From JAKSPM01 sp964450645 (GTDB lineage Bacteria > Bacillota > Clostridia > Oscillospirales > Oscillospiraceae): a stretch of DNA of 64,000 nucleotides. Positions 42,275 to 51,294 of the stretch are shown one piece after another. The position numbers and the translations under genes are program-made. The stretch's first letter is position 1. Each line of letters starts with the position of its first letter. Under the pieces are notes generated by a model. The model did no database searches. It worked only from the letters and a program-made list of their open reading frames with translations, and was not told the DNA's origin. Location of the stretch: the NCBI GenBank assembly GCA_964450645.1, contig CAYVEB010000003.1, positions 1-64,000 on the forward strand, given 5' to 3'.

Positions 42275-44426
42275 CGCAATGGCCAAGGCGATTGCCAAGT
42301 ATGCGCCTTATGTAGATATGTCTGTCATCGACCGCGGTGTGGCCTACGCGGCCGAAAAACACAAAAATCAAAAACGCAGAGACGGTTCGCCGTATATCAT
42401 CCATCCGCTGGCCGTGGCGGAGATCGTGGCGGAGATTGGCCTGGACACCGACGCGATTCTCGGCGCGCTGCTCCACGATTGCTTGGAGGACACCGATACC
42501 ACCTTTGACGACATCTCCCGCCAGTTCGGCCAGACGGTGGCGGAGCTGGTCGAGGGCGTTACAAAGCTGACGCGGGTGGAATACTCCACGCTTGAGGAGC
42601 AGCAGATGGAGAATCTGCGCAAGATGTTCATGGCCATGTCCAAGGATATCCGCGTGGTGCTCATTAAAATCGCCGACCGGCTGCACAACACGCGCACCCT
42701 ACAGTACCAGACGCCGGAAAAGCAGATCTCCAAGTCCATGGAAACGATGGACATCTACGCGCCCCTGGCGCACCGGCTCGGAATGCAGAAGATCAAGTGG
42801 GAGCTGGAAGACACCTCTTTAAAATACCTCGACCCCAAGGGCTACCAGGAGCTGACCGCGTATCTCGACAAGCACCGCAAGGAGTCCGACGAGTTCATGC
42901 GCTCCATCCAGAGCAAGATCACAACCCGCCTGTCTTCAGTGGGCATCCACTGCACGATCTACGGCCGGATCAAGCACATCTACTCCATCTACCGCAAGAT
43001 GAAGGCCCAGAACAAGACCCTGGACGAATTGTACGACCTGTACGCCTTTCGCGTGATCGTCGACAGCATCCCGGACTGCTACAACGTCCTGGGGCATATC
43101 CATGACCTGTTCAACATTGTTCCGGGCCGGTTTAAGGATTACATCTCCACCCCCAAGCCCAATATGTATCAATCCCTGCACACTACGGTCATCGGCCGGC
43201 AGGGGATTCCCTTCGAAGTGCAGATACGCACGTGGGATATGCACGAGACGGCGGAATACGGCATTGCCGCCCACTGGAAATACAAGCAGGGCGTCTCCAC
43301 CGGGGAAAAGGAGTTTGACTGGGTGCGGCGGCTGCTGGAAAGCCAGCAGGAGACCGACGCGGAGGACTACATCCACTCGCTGAAGGTGGATATGTTCAAC
43401 GACGAGGTGTTCGTCTTTACCCCCAGGGGAAAGGTGATCTCCCTGCCCTCCGGCTCCACGCCCATCGATTTCGCCTACGCCATCCACTCCGGCGTGGGCA
43501 ACGCCATGGTGGGCGCCAAGGTCAACGGCCGCATCGCCAACATCGACGTCACCCTCCACAACGGCGACATCTGCGAGATCATCACGTCCAAAACGGCCAA
43601 GGGCCCGTCCCGCGACTGGCTGCAAATCTGCAAATCCAACCAAGCGCGCTCAAAGATCAAACAGTGGTTCAAAAAAGAGCGCCGGGAGGAGAACGTCCTG
43701 CACGGCAGGGCGTCGTTTGAAAGCGAGCTGCGCCACAATATGGTACCGCTGTCGGTTTTGCAGGATCCCGACGTTGTGGCGACGATTCTGCGCAAGAACA
43801 GCTTCGACCAGCTTGACGATATGTACGCCGCCATCGGCTACGGCGGCCTGACCGCGGTCAAGGCCTTCAGCCGCGTAAGGGACGATCTGCTCAAGCAACT
43901 GCGCCAGCCGGCCAAGGACCCCGCGCAGGCGGCCAACGCCTCAACGCCCGCGGTGCGGCAGAGCCGTCATAAGGATTCGGGCGTGATCGTGGAGGGTATC
44001 GACTCGTGCATGATCAAATTTTCCCGCTGCTGCACGCCGGTGCCCGGGGACAAGATCATCGGCTTCGTCACCCGTGGCTACGGCGTATCCATCCACCGTA
44101 CCGACTGCCCCAATGCGTCGCCGGAGCGGATCCGGCAGCAAATGGGCCGCTGGGTACGGGTGGAGTGGTTCGTGGACGAGGGGAAACCCTTTGCCACCAC
44201 CCTGGAGATCGACGCAACCGACCGCGATTCGATCCTGCTCGACCTGGCCACCGCGTTCTCCGCCGCCAGAGTGCGCCTCAAGGAGATCAGCGGGCGCGAT
44301 ATGCCAGACGGCAAGTGCCTGTTTACGGCAACCTTTGAAGTCAAGGATGTGACGGAGCTGGAGGCCATACGGCAAAAGATCCGCAACGTCCCCGGCGTGA
44401 TCAGTGTGCGCCGGGGACAGAACTGA
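42249..44426 (+). CDS. relA: Bifunctional (p)ppGpp synthetase/hydrolase RelA/SpoT (Rel)
   Basis: 725 residues, standard for the long Rel enzymes that make and destroy the stringent-response alarmone. The hydrolase HD domain keeps HPLAVAEIVAEIGLD and LLHDCLEDT (the HDxxED motif). The synthetase domain has YDLYAFRVIVDSIPDCYNVL and YQSLHTTVIGRQGIPFEVQI. TGS (EVFVFTPRGKVISLPSGSTP) and a C-terminal ACT domain follow. Intact catalytic motifs in both halves predict both activities. Translation is coupled to recJ (26-base overlap). Confidence 0.97.
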   Translation: METFQERYDAMAKAIAKYAPYVDMSVIDRGVAYAAEKHKNQKRRDGSPYIIHPLAVAEIVAEIGLDTDAILGALLHDCLEDTDTTFDDISRQFGQTVAELVEGVTKLTRVEYSTLEEQQMENLRKMFMAMSKDIRVVLIKIADRLHNTRTLQYQTPEKQISKSMETMDIYAPLAHRLGMQKIKWELEDTSLKYLDPKGYQELTAYLDKHRKESDEFMRSIQSKITTRLSSVGIHCTIYGRIKHIYSIYRKMKAQNKTLDELYDLYAFRVIVDSIPDCYNVLGHIHDLFNIVPGRFKDYISTPKPNMYQSLHTTVIGRQGIPFEVQIRTWDMHETAEYGIAAHWKYKQGVSTGEKEFDWVRRLLESQQETDAEDYIHSLKVDMFNDEVFVFTPRGKVISLPSGSTPIDFAYAIHSGVGNAMVGAKVNGRIANIDVTLHNGDICEIITSKTAKGPSRDWLQICKSNQARSKIKQWFKKERREENVLHGRASFESELRHNMVPLSVLQDPDVVATILRKNSFDQLDDMYAAIGYGGLTAVKAFSRVRDDLLKQLRQPAKDPAQAANASTPAVRQSRHKDSGVIVEGIDSCMIKFSRCCTPVPGDKIIGFVTRGYGVSIHRTDCPNASPERIRQQMGRWVRVEWFVDEGKPFATTLEIDATDRDSILLDLATAFSAARVRLKEISGRDMPDGKCLFTATFEVKDVTELEAIRQKIRNVPGVISVRRGQN

Positions 44427-44427
44427 T

Positions 44428-44600
44428 TTTGTTTTCCCATAAAAGGTTTACTTTTTATGGGAAAATCCGGGCATCCGCGCTGAACTTTTCAAGTGAAAAA
44501 CACAAAAAAGACGTCTCATGCGAAAATTTAACGGAACTGTTGGCGCGATCAAAAACATTTTTTGTCCGCTTTTACATGAATTTTCGTATGACTTTCAGGA
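44428..44600 (+). repeat. Repeat family E copy (E6) between relA and dtd
   Basis: Two bases after the relA stop a palindrome TTTTCCCATAAAA / TTTTTATGGGAAAA (44434-44465) starts. The segment ends with TTTTACATGAATTTTCGTATGAC, the same end as E1 and E5. The middle is unrelated to E1, so this may be a collapsed copy. Confidence 0.5.
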
Positions 44601-44610
44601 GGTAGAAGCC

Positions 44611-45060
44611 ATGCGGGCGGTTGTGACAAGAGTGCGCGAAGCTTCGGTTTCCATCGGCGGCAAGTGCAACGGCCGCATTGGGCGGGGCTTGCTGGTTTTG
44701 CTGGGCGTCGGGCCGGAGGACGACGAGACTGTGTGCGCCAAGCTAGCGGAAAAGATTTTGGGCCTGCGGATTTTTACCGACGAGGCCGGGAAGATGAACC
44801 GCTCCCTGGAGCAGGTGGGCGGGGACGTGCTGGTGGTCAGCCAGTTCACGCTTTACGGAAACTGCCGCAAGGGGCGCAGGCCGTCCTTTGTAGGGGCCGC
44901 GCCGCCGGAACTGGCGAAGCGGCTGTATGAATCGTTTTTGCATCAGTGCGCGGCCAGGGGCTTTGCGCCGCGGCACGGGGAGTTCGGCGCGGATATGCAG
45001 GTGGCATCGGTCAACGACGGGCCGGTCACGATCTGGCTGGACTCGGCGGAGTTATTTTGA
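44611..45060 (+). CDS. dtd: D-aminoacyl-tRNA deacylase
   Basis: 149 residues from the ATG at 44611 behind CAGGAGGTAGAAGCC. Dtd removes D-amino acids wrongly attached to tRNA. The N-terminal MRAVVTRVREASVSIGGKCN, the active-site SQFTLYGNCRKGRRPSF and the cross-subunit NDGPVTIWLDS motif (Gly-cisPro loop) are all present. relA-dtd is a common firmicute pair. The gene is followed by an MBL hydrolase after 57 bases. Confidence 0.97.
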   Translation: MRAVVTRVREASVSIGGKCNGRIGRGLLVLLGVGPEDDETVCAKLAEKILGLRIFTDEAGKMNRSLEQVGGDVLVVSQFTLYGNCRKGRRPSFVGAAPPELAKRLYESFLHQCAARGFAPRHGEFGADMQVASVNDGPVTIWLDSAELF

Positions 45061-45117
45061 CACATGCATGGAACCCCAGCGAAGCGGGTTCGATTTGGAA
45101 CTTGTAAGGAATGGTAT

Positions 45118-45720
45118 ATGGTTATGAAGATTGAATGTCTGGTACTCGGATCGATGCAGACCAACTGCTATCTGCTCTCCCAGGATGGCGCGGCGGCCGT
45201 GGTCGACCCGGGCGATCTGCCGCTGAAGGTCCTCGATACGCTCCAGGAGCAAGGTCTGCGCCTGGAGGCGATCTTGCTCACCCACGGCCACTTTGACCAT
45301 GTGGGCGGCGTCCGCAAGATCGCGCAGGCCACCGGCTGCCGCGTCTACCTCAACGAGCGGGACCTCTCCATGCCCGCCTATCTGACCTCCGGCCCCCTGT
45401 ATTACACCGACGCCTATGACGAGGGTGACACGGTACGTGTGGGTCCGATGTCCTTTCAGGTGCTGGCGACGCCCGGCCACACGCTCGGGTCTGTGTGCCT
45501 GCTCTGCGGGGATGTGATGCTCAGCGGCGACACGCTGTTCGCCGGTGACTGCGGCCGGACAGATCTCGACGGCGGCAGCTGGAGCCAGATGCTGCAAAGC
45601 CTAAAGCGGCTCGGCCAGCTGGAGGGGGACTATCGGGTCTTCCCCGGTCACGGCCCGGCCACCACGCTGCGCGCGGAGCAGCGGACAAACGGCGCCATGC
45701 GGGAGGCCCTGCGCAGATGA
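45118..45720 (+). CDS. Metallo-beta-lactamase fold hydrolase (YqgX/glyoxalase II-like)
   Basis: 200 residues if started at the ATG at 45118 (AAGGA seven bases before); an ATG two codons later is also possible. The metal-binding motif is THGHFDHVGG, with later His and Asp ligands in TPGHTLGSVC, LSGDTLFAGDCGRTD and FPGHGP. This is the short 'YqgX/GloB-like' group between dtd and hemZ in many clostridia. Its substrate is probably a thioester of a small molecule, not shown here. The stop overlaps the hemZ start by four bases. Confidence 0.9.
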   Translation: MVMKIECLVLGSMQTNCYLLSQDGAAAVVDPGDLPLKVLDTLQEQGLRLEAILLTHGHFDHVGGVRKIAQATGCRVYLNERDLSMPAYLTSGPLYYTDAYDEGDTVRVGPMSFQVLATPGHTLGSVCLLCGDVMLSGDTLFAGDCGRTDLDGGSWSQMLQSLKRLGQLEGDYRVFPGHGPATTLRAEQRTNGAMREALRR

Positions 45721-47162
45721 AGCTGTGGATTTCCGGCCATGCGTTTGGCTTCGCGGTCGAGCAGCTGCAGCTGCAGCTGTTTCCCCAGGAGCCTATGGAG
45801 CCTGTGACCGGCCCCTTTGAAGGCAACGGCGCTATTTCGGCGCTGCACCACGGGAAGACGTGGCTCACAGCCACCGCCCGCGTCACCTACGACGGCCGGA
45901 CGGCCTGCGCTCGGCGGCGGTTGCGGGCGGATCAAGCGGAATACTCCCGGCTGCGCCGCCTAGTGCAGCAGGCTTACTATTTGGCAGCGGTGCGGCTGTT
46001 GCCGCAAGCGCCGCCTTGGGGCGCGCTGTCCGGCGTGCGTCCGACCAAGCTTACCACCCGTCTGCTGCTGGCCGGCGGAACCGCGGAGGAAGCCGATCGC
46101 CTGTTGGAGCGGGAATACTTTGTGTCCGCCCCCAGGCGCAAGCTGTGCGTGGACGCCTCTTTGGCAACAGTGGAAGCCGCCCGGCAGTTGCGCGCAGACG
46201 ACGTGTCGGTCTATTTGGGCATCCCCTTCTGCCCCACCCGCTGCGCCTATTGCAGCTTTGTCTCGCTGGGTATCGAGCGGTTTTCCGGCCTTTTGAAACC
46301 CTATTTGGAGGCTCTGCTGCGGGAAATTCGGCACACGGGCGCGCTTTTGGAGAAGTCCGGCAAGCGGATCCGGACGCTCTATATCGGCGGCGGCACGCCT
46401 ACGACGCTCTCCACGCCGCAGATGATTCGCCTGATGACGGCAATTGCGACGCATTTTAATCTGTCTGACCTGATAGAATATACCGTAGAGGGCGGGCGGC
46501 CCGATACGCTGGATTTGGAAAAGCTTTCCGCCATTCGCGTAAGCGGCGCGACCCGGGTGAGCATCAATCCCCAGACCATGCAGGACGCCGTCCTGCGGGC
46601 CATCGGCCGCAGCCATGACACCCGGCAGACCCTGCGCGCCTACGACCAGGCCCGCGCGGCGGGCTTTTCGCAGATCAACATGGACTTGATCGCGGGCCTG
46701 CCCCAGGACACCGCCGAGGGCTATCTCGACTCCCTGCGCCAGGTGATCGCCCTGCGGCCGAGCAATCTCACCGTGCACACGCTGGCGCTCAAGAAGGGTG
46801 CGGAGCTATCTTTCAGCCAAACGCGCCTGCCCGGCGGTGCGGAGGTAGCACAAATGCTGCAAACCGGCGAGCACGCCCTGCGGCAAGCCGGGTACGCGCC
46901 CTATTATCTGTACCGGCAGAAATATATGTCCGGCAGCTTTGAAAACGTGGGCTGGTGCCAGCCAGGCAGCCTTGGCTACTACAATATCTACATGATGGAG
47001 GAGCTGCACACCATTGTGTCGCTGGGAGGCGGCGGTGTGAGCAAGGTCAATCTGCCCAACGGCCGCCTGGTGCGCTTTTCCAACCCCAAATATCCCAAGG
47101 AGTACATCGAACGGATCGACCGGGTGCTGGAACAAAAAACCGCCCTGTTCCAAACCATTTAG
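45717..47162 (+). CDS. hemZ: Coproporphyrinogen dehydrogenase HemZ (radical SAM)
   Basis: 481 residues. HemZ belongs to the HemN-like radical-SAM proteins. The cluster motif is IPFCPTRCAYCSFVSLG (CxxxCxxC), followed by LYIGGGTPTTLS (the GGE-like SAM motif) and VSINPQTMQDAVLRAIGR, GLPQDTAEGYLDS. The N-terminal ~160-residue extension (KLWISGHAFGFAVEQLQLQL) is specific to the HemZ subgroup. Most clostridia lack full haem synthesis, so the real role may be other than coproporphyrinogen oxidation. The 4-base overlap with the MBL gene shows one operon. Confidence 0.9.
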   Translation: MKLWISGHAFGFAVEQLQLQLFPQEPMEPVTGPFEGNGAISALHHGKTWLTATARVTYDGRTACARRRLRADQAEYSRLRRLVQQAYYLAAVRLLPQAPPWGALSGVRPTKLTTRLLLAGGTAEEADRLLEREYFVSAPRRKLCVDASLATVEAARQLRADDVSVYLGIPFCPTRCAYCSFVSLGIERFSGLLKPYLEALLREIRHTGALLEKSGKRIRTLYIGGGTPTTLSTPQMIRLMTAIATHFNLSDLIEYTVEGGRPDTLDLEKLSAIRVSGATRVSINPQTMQDAVLRAIGRSHDTRQTLRAYDQARAAGFSQINMDLIAGLPQDTAEGYLDSLRQVIALRPSNLTVHTLALKKGAELSFSQTRLPGGAEVAQMLQTGEHALRQAGYAPYYLYRQKYMSGSFENVGWCQPGSLGYYNIYMMEELHTIVSLGGGGVSKVNLPNGRLVRFSNPKYPKEYIERIDRVLEQKTALFQTI

Positions 47163-47173
47163 AGGAAATGTAT

Positions 47174-48496
47174 ATGGATCTTCTTTTTTCCAATGTGACC
47201 GCCGTCACCATGGACGCGGCCATGCACGTATACCCTACCGCCTTTGTCGGCGTGACGGACGGGAAAATCAGCTACCTGTCCCAGACGCCGCCGGAGCAGA
47301 AGCCGAAAAAAATTATTGACGGCGAGGGCCTGGTGCTGATGCCTGGCCTGATCAACTGCCACACCCAGCTGACCATGAGTCTGCTGCGCGGCTACGCCGA
47401 CGATTGCGATATGCCGACGTGGCTGAACGACACCGTCCTCCCCCGGCAAGACCGGATGGACGCCCGCAGCGCCAAGGCCGCCGCGCTGCTGTCCATCGCC
47501 GAGTGTCTGCGCTTTGGCGTCACCTCCGTGTCCAGCGCAGATGTGTTCTGCGGCGAGGCCGCCCAGGCGGTGGCCGAGTCGGGCATCAAGGCAAATCTAT
47601 CCTATCCCTGCACACAGTTCACCGAGGATCTGGACGAGCTGCGCGACACGGGGCTGCAAAAGACGCGGAACCTGTACGAAACCTGGCATGGCTACGACCA
47701 CGGCAGGATCCGGGCCGACGCCTGCATCCACGCGGAGTATACCTCCGCCTATCCTCTGTGGGAGGCGCTGGCGGAATTTGCCGAGCGCCACGGGCTGGGG
47801 ATGCAGCTGCCGCTGTCGCAGACGCAAGCAGAACAGGAGAGCTGCCTGGAGCGCACCGGGCTGACCCCGGCGCAGCTATTGGACTGCCACCGGGTCTTTA
47901 ACGTGCGCACCGCGGCGGCCCACTGTACCCATCTGGAACCGGACGATCTGGCGCTGCTGGCGCGGCGGAAGGTCTCGGCGGTTCACTGCCCCACCTCAAA
48001 CGCCAAATTTGCCAACGGCGTGGCCGATGTGACGGCGATGATCCGCGCGGGCATGAACGTGTGCCTGGGAACCGGCTCCCCGGCGGCCAACAATAATCTG
48101 GACCTGTTCGAAACCATGAAAATCGCCGCGCTGCTCGCGAAGACGGCCAGCGGCAACGCGAAGGAGCTGCCCATTCCCGCGATCTTGATGATGGCCACCG
48201 TCTGCGGCGCCCGCGCGCAGGGTCGGCAGGCCGAGTGCGGCCAGCTGAAGGTGGGCATGGACGCGGATGTGATCTTGCTGGACTTCTCCGCGCCCCATCT
48301 GATTCCCTGCCACAATGTACTCTCCCAGCTCGTGTACGCCGCCAGCGGCCACGACGTGGTGATGACCGTTGTGCGCGGGAACATCCTCTACGCCGCTGGG
48401 AAATACGCCACCATCGACCTTCCAAGCGTGGTGCGGGAGCTGTCGCTCCACGCCATCGGACAGGTCTTCGCAAGCGAGCAATCCAGCCGTTCTTGA
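47174..48496 (+). CDS. Amidohydrolase-superfamily pseudoenzyme (MtaD-like, active site lost)
   Basis: 440 residues from the ATG at 47174 (AGAGGAA seven bases upstream). The fold is that of S-adenosylhomocysteine/methylthioadenosine deaminases (start DLLFSNVTAVTMDAAM, end DADVILLDFSAPHLIPCHN). Yet the metal site is gone. The HxH pair is H63-T-Q65; the HLSET segment is LPLSQT, so the metal His is Pro213 and the catalytic Glu is Gln216; the metal Asp in GTDG is Gly301 (LGTGSPAANNNLD). AHC (His250) remains. The frame is open for its full length and the region around GTG is otherwise conserved, so it seems kept as a non-catalytic protein. It follows hemZ by 11 bases. Confidence 0.88.
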   Translation: MDLLFSNVTAVTMDAAMHVYPTAFVGVTDGKISYLSQTPPEQKPKKIIDGEGLVLMPGLINCHTQLTMSLLRGYADDCDMPTWLNDTVLPRQDRMDARSAKAAALLSIAECLRFGVTSVSSADVFCGEAAQAVAESGIKANLSYPCTQFTEDLDELRDTGLQKTRNLYETWHGYDHGRIRADACIHAEYTSAYPLWEALAEFAERHGLGMQLPLSQTQAEQESCLERTGLTPAQLLDCHRVFNVRTAAAHCTHLEPDDLALLARRKVSAVHCPTSNAKFANGVADVTAMIRAGMNVCLGTGSPAANNNLDLFETMKIAALLAKTASGNAKELPIPAILMMATVCGARAQGRQAECGQLKVGMDADVILLDFSAPHLIPCHNVLSQLVYAASGHDVVMTVVRGNILYAAGKYATIDLPSVVRELSLHAIGQVFASEQSSRS

Positions 48497-48544
48497 TAAA
48501 CCGTAAAAATCGCATCTTACTCGTATGAAAAGGAATGATCGCAT

Positions 48545-50188
48545 TTGACACTTTCCAACCATAAACCAAAAAAACAGAGCTTTCTCGGCGGCGCGGCGGT
48601 CCTTGCCCTGGCGACCGCCATTGTCAAGGTCATCGGCGCGTTCTATAAAATTCCCCTCCAGCGGATCATCGGTGAAACCGGCTATGGCTTTTTCTCCACA
48701 TCCTACGATGTGTACTCGGTTTTGCTGATGATCTCCACCACCGGCCTGCCGGTGGCCATGAGCCGGATGATCTCCGAGGCGCAGGCGTTGGGCCGCAACA
48801 AGCAGATCCGCCGCATCCACACGGTTGCGTTCCGGGTATTTCTGGTCCTGGGCCTGGTCGGGACCGCCGGGATGTCCATCTTCTGCGTGCAGCTGGCCAC
48901 CTGGTGCGGGCAGAAAGACGCGTGGTTCGCCATTTTGTGCCTGTCGCCGTCGGTACTGTTCATGTGTCTGACGGCCTCCTACCGGGGCTTCTTCCAGGGG
49001 CAAGGCAATATGCGCCCGACCTCGATGAGCCAGGTGGTCGAAGCACTGTGCAAGCTGATTATCGGCCTGGCGCTGTCGTATGGCATCATGCGCTACTTTA
49101 CCGCCAGCGGCGCCACCGCCACCGAGGCGGGACGAACCGCGGCCTACTCCTGGGCGGCGGGCGGCGCGATTCTGGGCGTCACCAGCGGCTGTCTGGTGGC
49201 GGTGCTGATACTCTCGTTCCAGTACCGCCGGGCGGCAGGTTATCTGCAGGGCGGCGATCCGACGGTCAAAACCAGCCGCCAGACCTTCCGCCAGCTGATG
49301 GCCATCGCCATCCCCATTACCATCGGTGCGGCGGGACTGCAAATCATCAACCTGGCGGACACCATGGTCTATATGTACCGCCTCAAGGGCGCGGCCGGCT
49401 TCTCCCAGGAGCAGGCCAACTCCCTCAAGGGGATCTACAACTTCTGCCAGACCATTTTCAACCTGCCCTGTTCGTTCATCTCGCCGCTGGTCGTCTCCAT
49501 CATCCCGGCGCTGACGGAGCAAATTACCATGAAAAACCGCCGGGGCGAGCGGATCGTCACCGATAGCGCCCTGCGGGTCATGAGCCTGATCGCTATGCCC
49601 TGCGCGGTGGGTCTGGCCGTGATCCCCGGCCCGATCTATCAGCTGCTGGCCTCCCACAGCGCCGAGAGCCTGGTCACGGCCAAGCCGGTGCTCGCCATCC
49701 TGGGCGTGTGCGTGCTGTTTAACTCCATGGTGCTGCTGACCAACGCCATCATGCAGGCCCACGGGGACGTGAACACGCCGGTCATCCACATGATCATCGG
49801 CGGCGTGGTCAAGGTGATCGTCAACTATATTTTGGTCGGGAACCCGTCGTTCAACATCATTGGCGCGGCCATCGGCACGCTGATCTGCTATTTTGCAATC
49901 ACGTGCATGAACGTGGTCGCCATGGTCAAACGCAACTACCAGCTGCGCCTGGGACGCACCATGCTCAAGCCCCTGGCCGCGTCGCTTTTGATGGGCGTCG
50001 CAACCTATTTCGGCTACTGGTTCCTGGCCGGGCTGCTGGGCGAGGGACTGCTCGCAACCGCCGGCGCGGTGGCGCTGGCCGCGGTTGTCTATGTGATCTT
50101 GGTGCTGGCGCTGCGGGTGATCACCCGGGAGGACTGCGAGCTGCTGCCCAAGGGCGAGCAAATTGCAAAATTCCTGCGCATCCGCTAA
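48545..50188 (+). CDS. spoVB: SpoVB/MurJ-like lipid flippase (MOP superfamily)
   Basis: 547 residues with about fourteen hydrophobic helices, the MOP-superfamily form that moves lipid-linked precursors across the membrane. The start FLGGAAVLALATAIVKVIGA and FYKIPLQRIIGETGYGFFST are typical of the stage V sporulation protein B group, needed for spore cortex. The start codon is a TTG at 48545 behind AAAGGAATG. Context supports SpoVB: in B. subtilis spoVB (yabM) lies just before yabN-yabO, and here HU and an RqcP-type S4 protein follow. Confidence 0.88.
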   Translation: MTLSNHKPKKQSFLGGAAVLALATAIVKVIGAFYKIPLQRIIGETGYGFFSTSYDVYSVLLMISTTGLPVAMSRMISEAQALGRNKQIRRIHTVAFRVFLVLGLVGTAGMSIFCVQLATWCGQKDAWFAILCLSPSVLFMCLTASYRGFFQGQGNMRPTSMSQVVEALCKLIIGLALSYGIMRYFTASGATATEAGRTAAYSWAAGGAILGVTSGCLVAVLILSFQYRRAAGYLQGGDPTVKTSRQTFRQLMAIAIPITIGAAGLQIINLADTMVYMYRLKGAAGFSQEQANSLKGIYNFCQTIFNLPCSFISPLVVSIIPALTEQITMKNRRGERIVTDSALRVMSLIAMPCAVGLAVIPGPIYQLLASHSAESLVTAKPVLAILGVCVLFNSMVLLTNAIMQAHGDVNTPVIHMIIGGVVKVIVNYILVGNPSFNIIGAAIGTLICYFAITCMNVVAMVKRNYQLRLGRTMLKPLAASLLMGVATYFGYWFLAGLLGEGLLATAGAVALAAVVYVILVLALRVITREDCELLPKGEQIAKFLRIR

Positions 50189-50262
50189 ATGGACCCTGTG
50201 GAACTCTTACAGGGCAAATCGAAAAGTTTTTTGCAAAGCGCACGATAATTTGTGTAAAACAC

Positions 50263-50291
50263 TTGCACTTTGTGGAATAATATGATAAATT
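50263..50291 (+). promoter_or_regulatory. Promoter of the HU gene
   Basis: TTGCAC (50263-50268), 17 bases, TAAATT (50286-50291), 70 bases before the HU start. Confidence 0.55.
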
Positions 50292-50360
50292 TAGAATGTT
50301 GCTTATAAGATAACCGCGCGTTATCTGAACCCATAAAATTAAGAAAGAGGGATGCACTTA

Positions 50361-50633
50361 ATGAACAAAACTGAACTCATTGCGCAAATTGCTGAAAAAT
50401 CCGGCCTGTCCAAAAAAGACGCTGAAAAGGCGCTGACCGCGGCGCTCGACACCATTACCGCCGCCCTGTGCGCCGGCGAAAAGGTGCAGCTTGTCGGCTT
50501 TGGCTCCTTTGAAACCAAGCATCGCGAGGCCCGTACCGGCCGCAACCCCAGAACCAACGAACCGATTGAAATCGCCGCGTCCACGACGCCGGTGTTCAAG
50601 GCGGGCAAGGCGCTGAAAGACGCCGTCAACTGA
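50361..50633 (+). CDS. hup: HU-type DNA-binding protein
   Basis: 90 residues from the ATG at 50361 (an in-frame ATG at 50352 is too near the AGAGG site). HU bends and packages DNA as a dimer. MNKTELIAQIAEKSGLSKKD starts the helical body; GFGSFETKHREARTGRNPRT with the Pro of the arm (RNP) contacts the minor groove. It is the size of B. subtilis HBsu. rqcP follows 13 bases later. Confidence 0.97.
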   Translation: MNKTELIAQIAEKSGLSKKDAEKALTAALDTITAALCAGEKVQLVGFGSFETKHREARTGRNPRTNEPIEIAASTTPVFKAGKALKDAVN

Positions 50634-50646
50634 GCGGGAACAGACG

Positions 50647-50895
50647 ATGCGGCTGGACAAATATCTGAAGGTTTCCCGGCTGATCAAGCGTCGGACTGTC
50701 GCCAACGAGGCGTGCGACAACGCGCGGGTAAGCGTCAACGGTCGGCCGGCCAAGGCGTCGTACGACGTGAAGATCGGCGACCGGATTACAATCGCATTTG
50801 GCCAGCGCACGGTATGTGTGGAGGTTCTGGCGGTGGCGGAGGCCATTCGCAAAGGCGACGCCTCCGCGATGTACCGGGAAATTGAATCCTCATAG
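50647..50895 (+). CDS. rqcP: RqcP-type S4-domain RNA-binding protein (YabO)
   Basis: 82 residues, one S4 domain: MRLDKYLKVSRLIKRRTVAN, then VSVNGRPAKASYDVKIGDRI. RqcP binds the 50S subunit and helps RqcH add C-terminal alanine tails to stalled nascent chains. The size and the position after a spoVB-like gene match B. subtilis yabO. A terminator follows. divIC, often downstream, is absent here. Confidence 0.93.
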   Translation: MRLDKYLKVSRLIKRRTVANEACDNARVSVNGRPAKASYDVKIGDRITIAFGQRTVCVEVLAVAEAIRKGDASAMYREIESS

Positions 50896-50905
50896 CGCAA
50901 AGCAG

Positions 50906-50936
50906 CCCACCGGCGGAGCCGGTGGGCAATCTTATT
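50906..50936 (+). terminator. Terminator after rqcP
   Basis: Perfect stem CCCACCGGC/GCCGGTGGG with loop GGA (50906-50926), then CAATCTTATTT. Confidence 0.8.
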
Positions 50937-51060
50937 TCCCCCGCTTTCCTCAATTTTGAAAATTCCGCCGCGCCGACGCTTTCTTTCCATGGAAATGCAC
51001 AAATATCGGGGAACTGGCGGGTGTTTTTTACGTCTAGTTATTCGAAGTTTTTTCCGGAAA

Positions 51061-51089
51061 TTGACAAGCGTGCAAAAATGTCGTAAGAT
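51061..51089 (+). promoter_or_regulatory. Sigma-A promoter upstream of the repeat and the kinase gene
   Basis: TTGACA (51061-51066), 17-base spacer, TAAGAT (51084-51089). Repeat copy B begins 12 bases later, so the transcript leader would consist mostly of the repeat. Confidence 0.65.
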
Positions 51090-51101
51090 ATAGGTTATCT
51101 A

Positions 51102-51275
51102 GGAAACTTCTAAACAAATCACGGCGAACGCCTTGACGTGCATCTTGCTTGCAACTTTTCCGTCATACATTCCAAAAACTTTTGCGAATCCGCAAAGGAC
51201 TCGCGGCGGCTTTTGTCTTGTCTGACAAAAAATTCGACTGCGCAAGCTACACGCCAGATTCATTCAGAGCTTTCC
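51102..51275 (+). repeat. ~173-bp MITE-like element, copy B
   Basis: GGAAACTTCTAAACAAATC ... CATTCAGAGCTTTCC. Left flank CTAG and right flank CTAG suggest a 4-bp target duplication, if the element runs GAAAC...TTTC. It has the same segments as copy A in the same order and orientation, including the TTTTGTCTTGTCTGA segment and CTGCGCAAGCTACACGCC. Insertion lies between promoter and ribosome site of the kinase gene. Confidence 0.75.
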
Positions 51276-51294
51276 TAGAATGGTGGAGACAGAC

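Noticed and set aside
47996..50161. 721-codon open frame on the minus strand opposite the amidohydrolase and spoVB
   Set aside because: Its translation is low-complexity His/Asp/Gln/Arg-rich with no domain or ribosome site. It is a GC-bias shadow of two real plus-strand genes.
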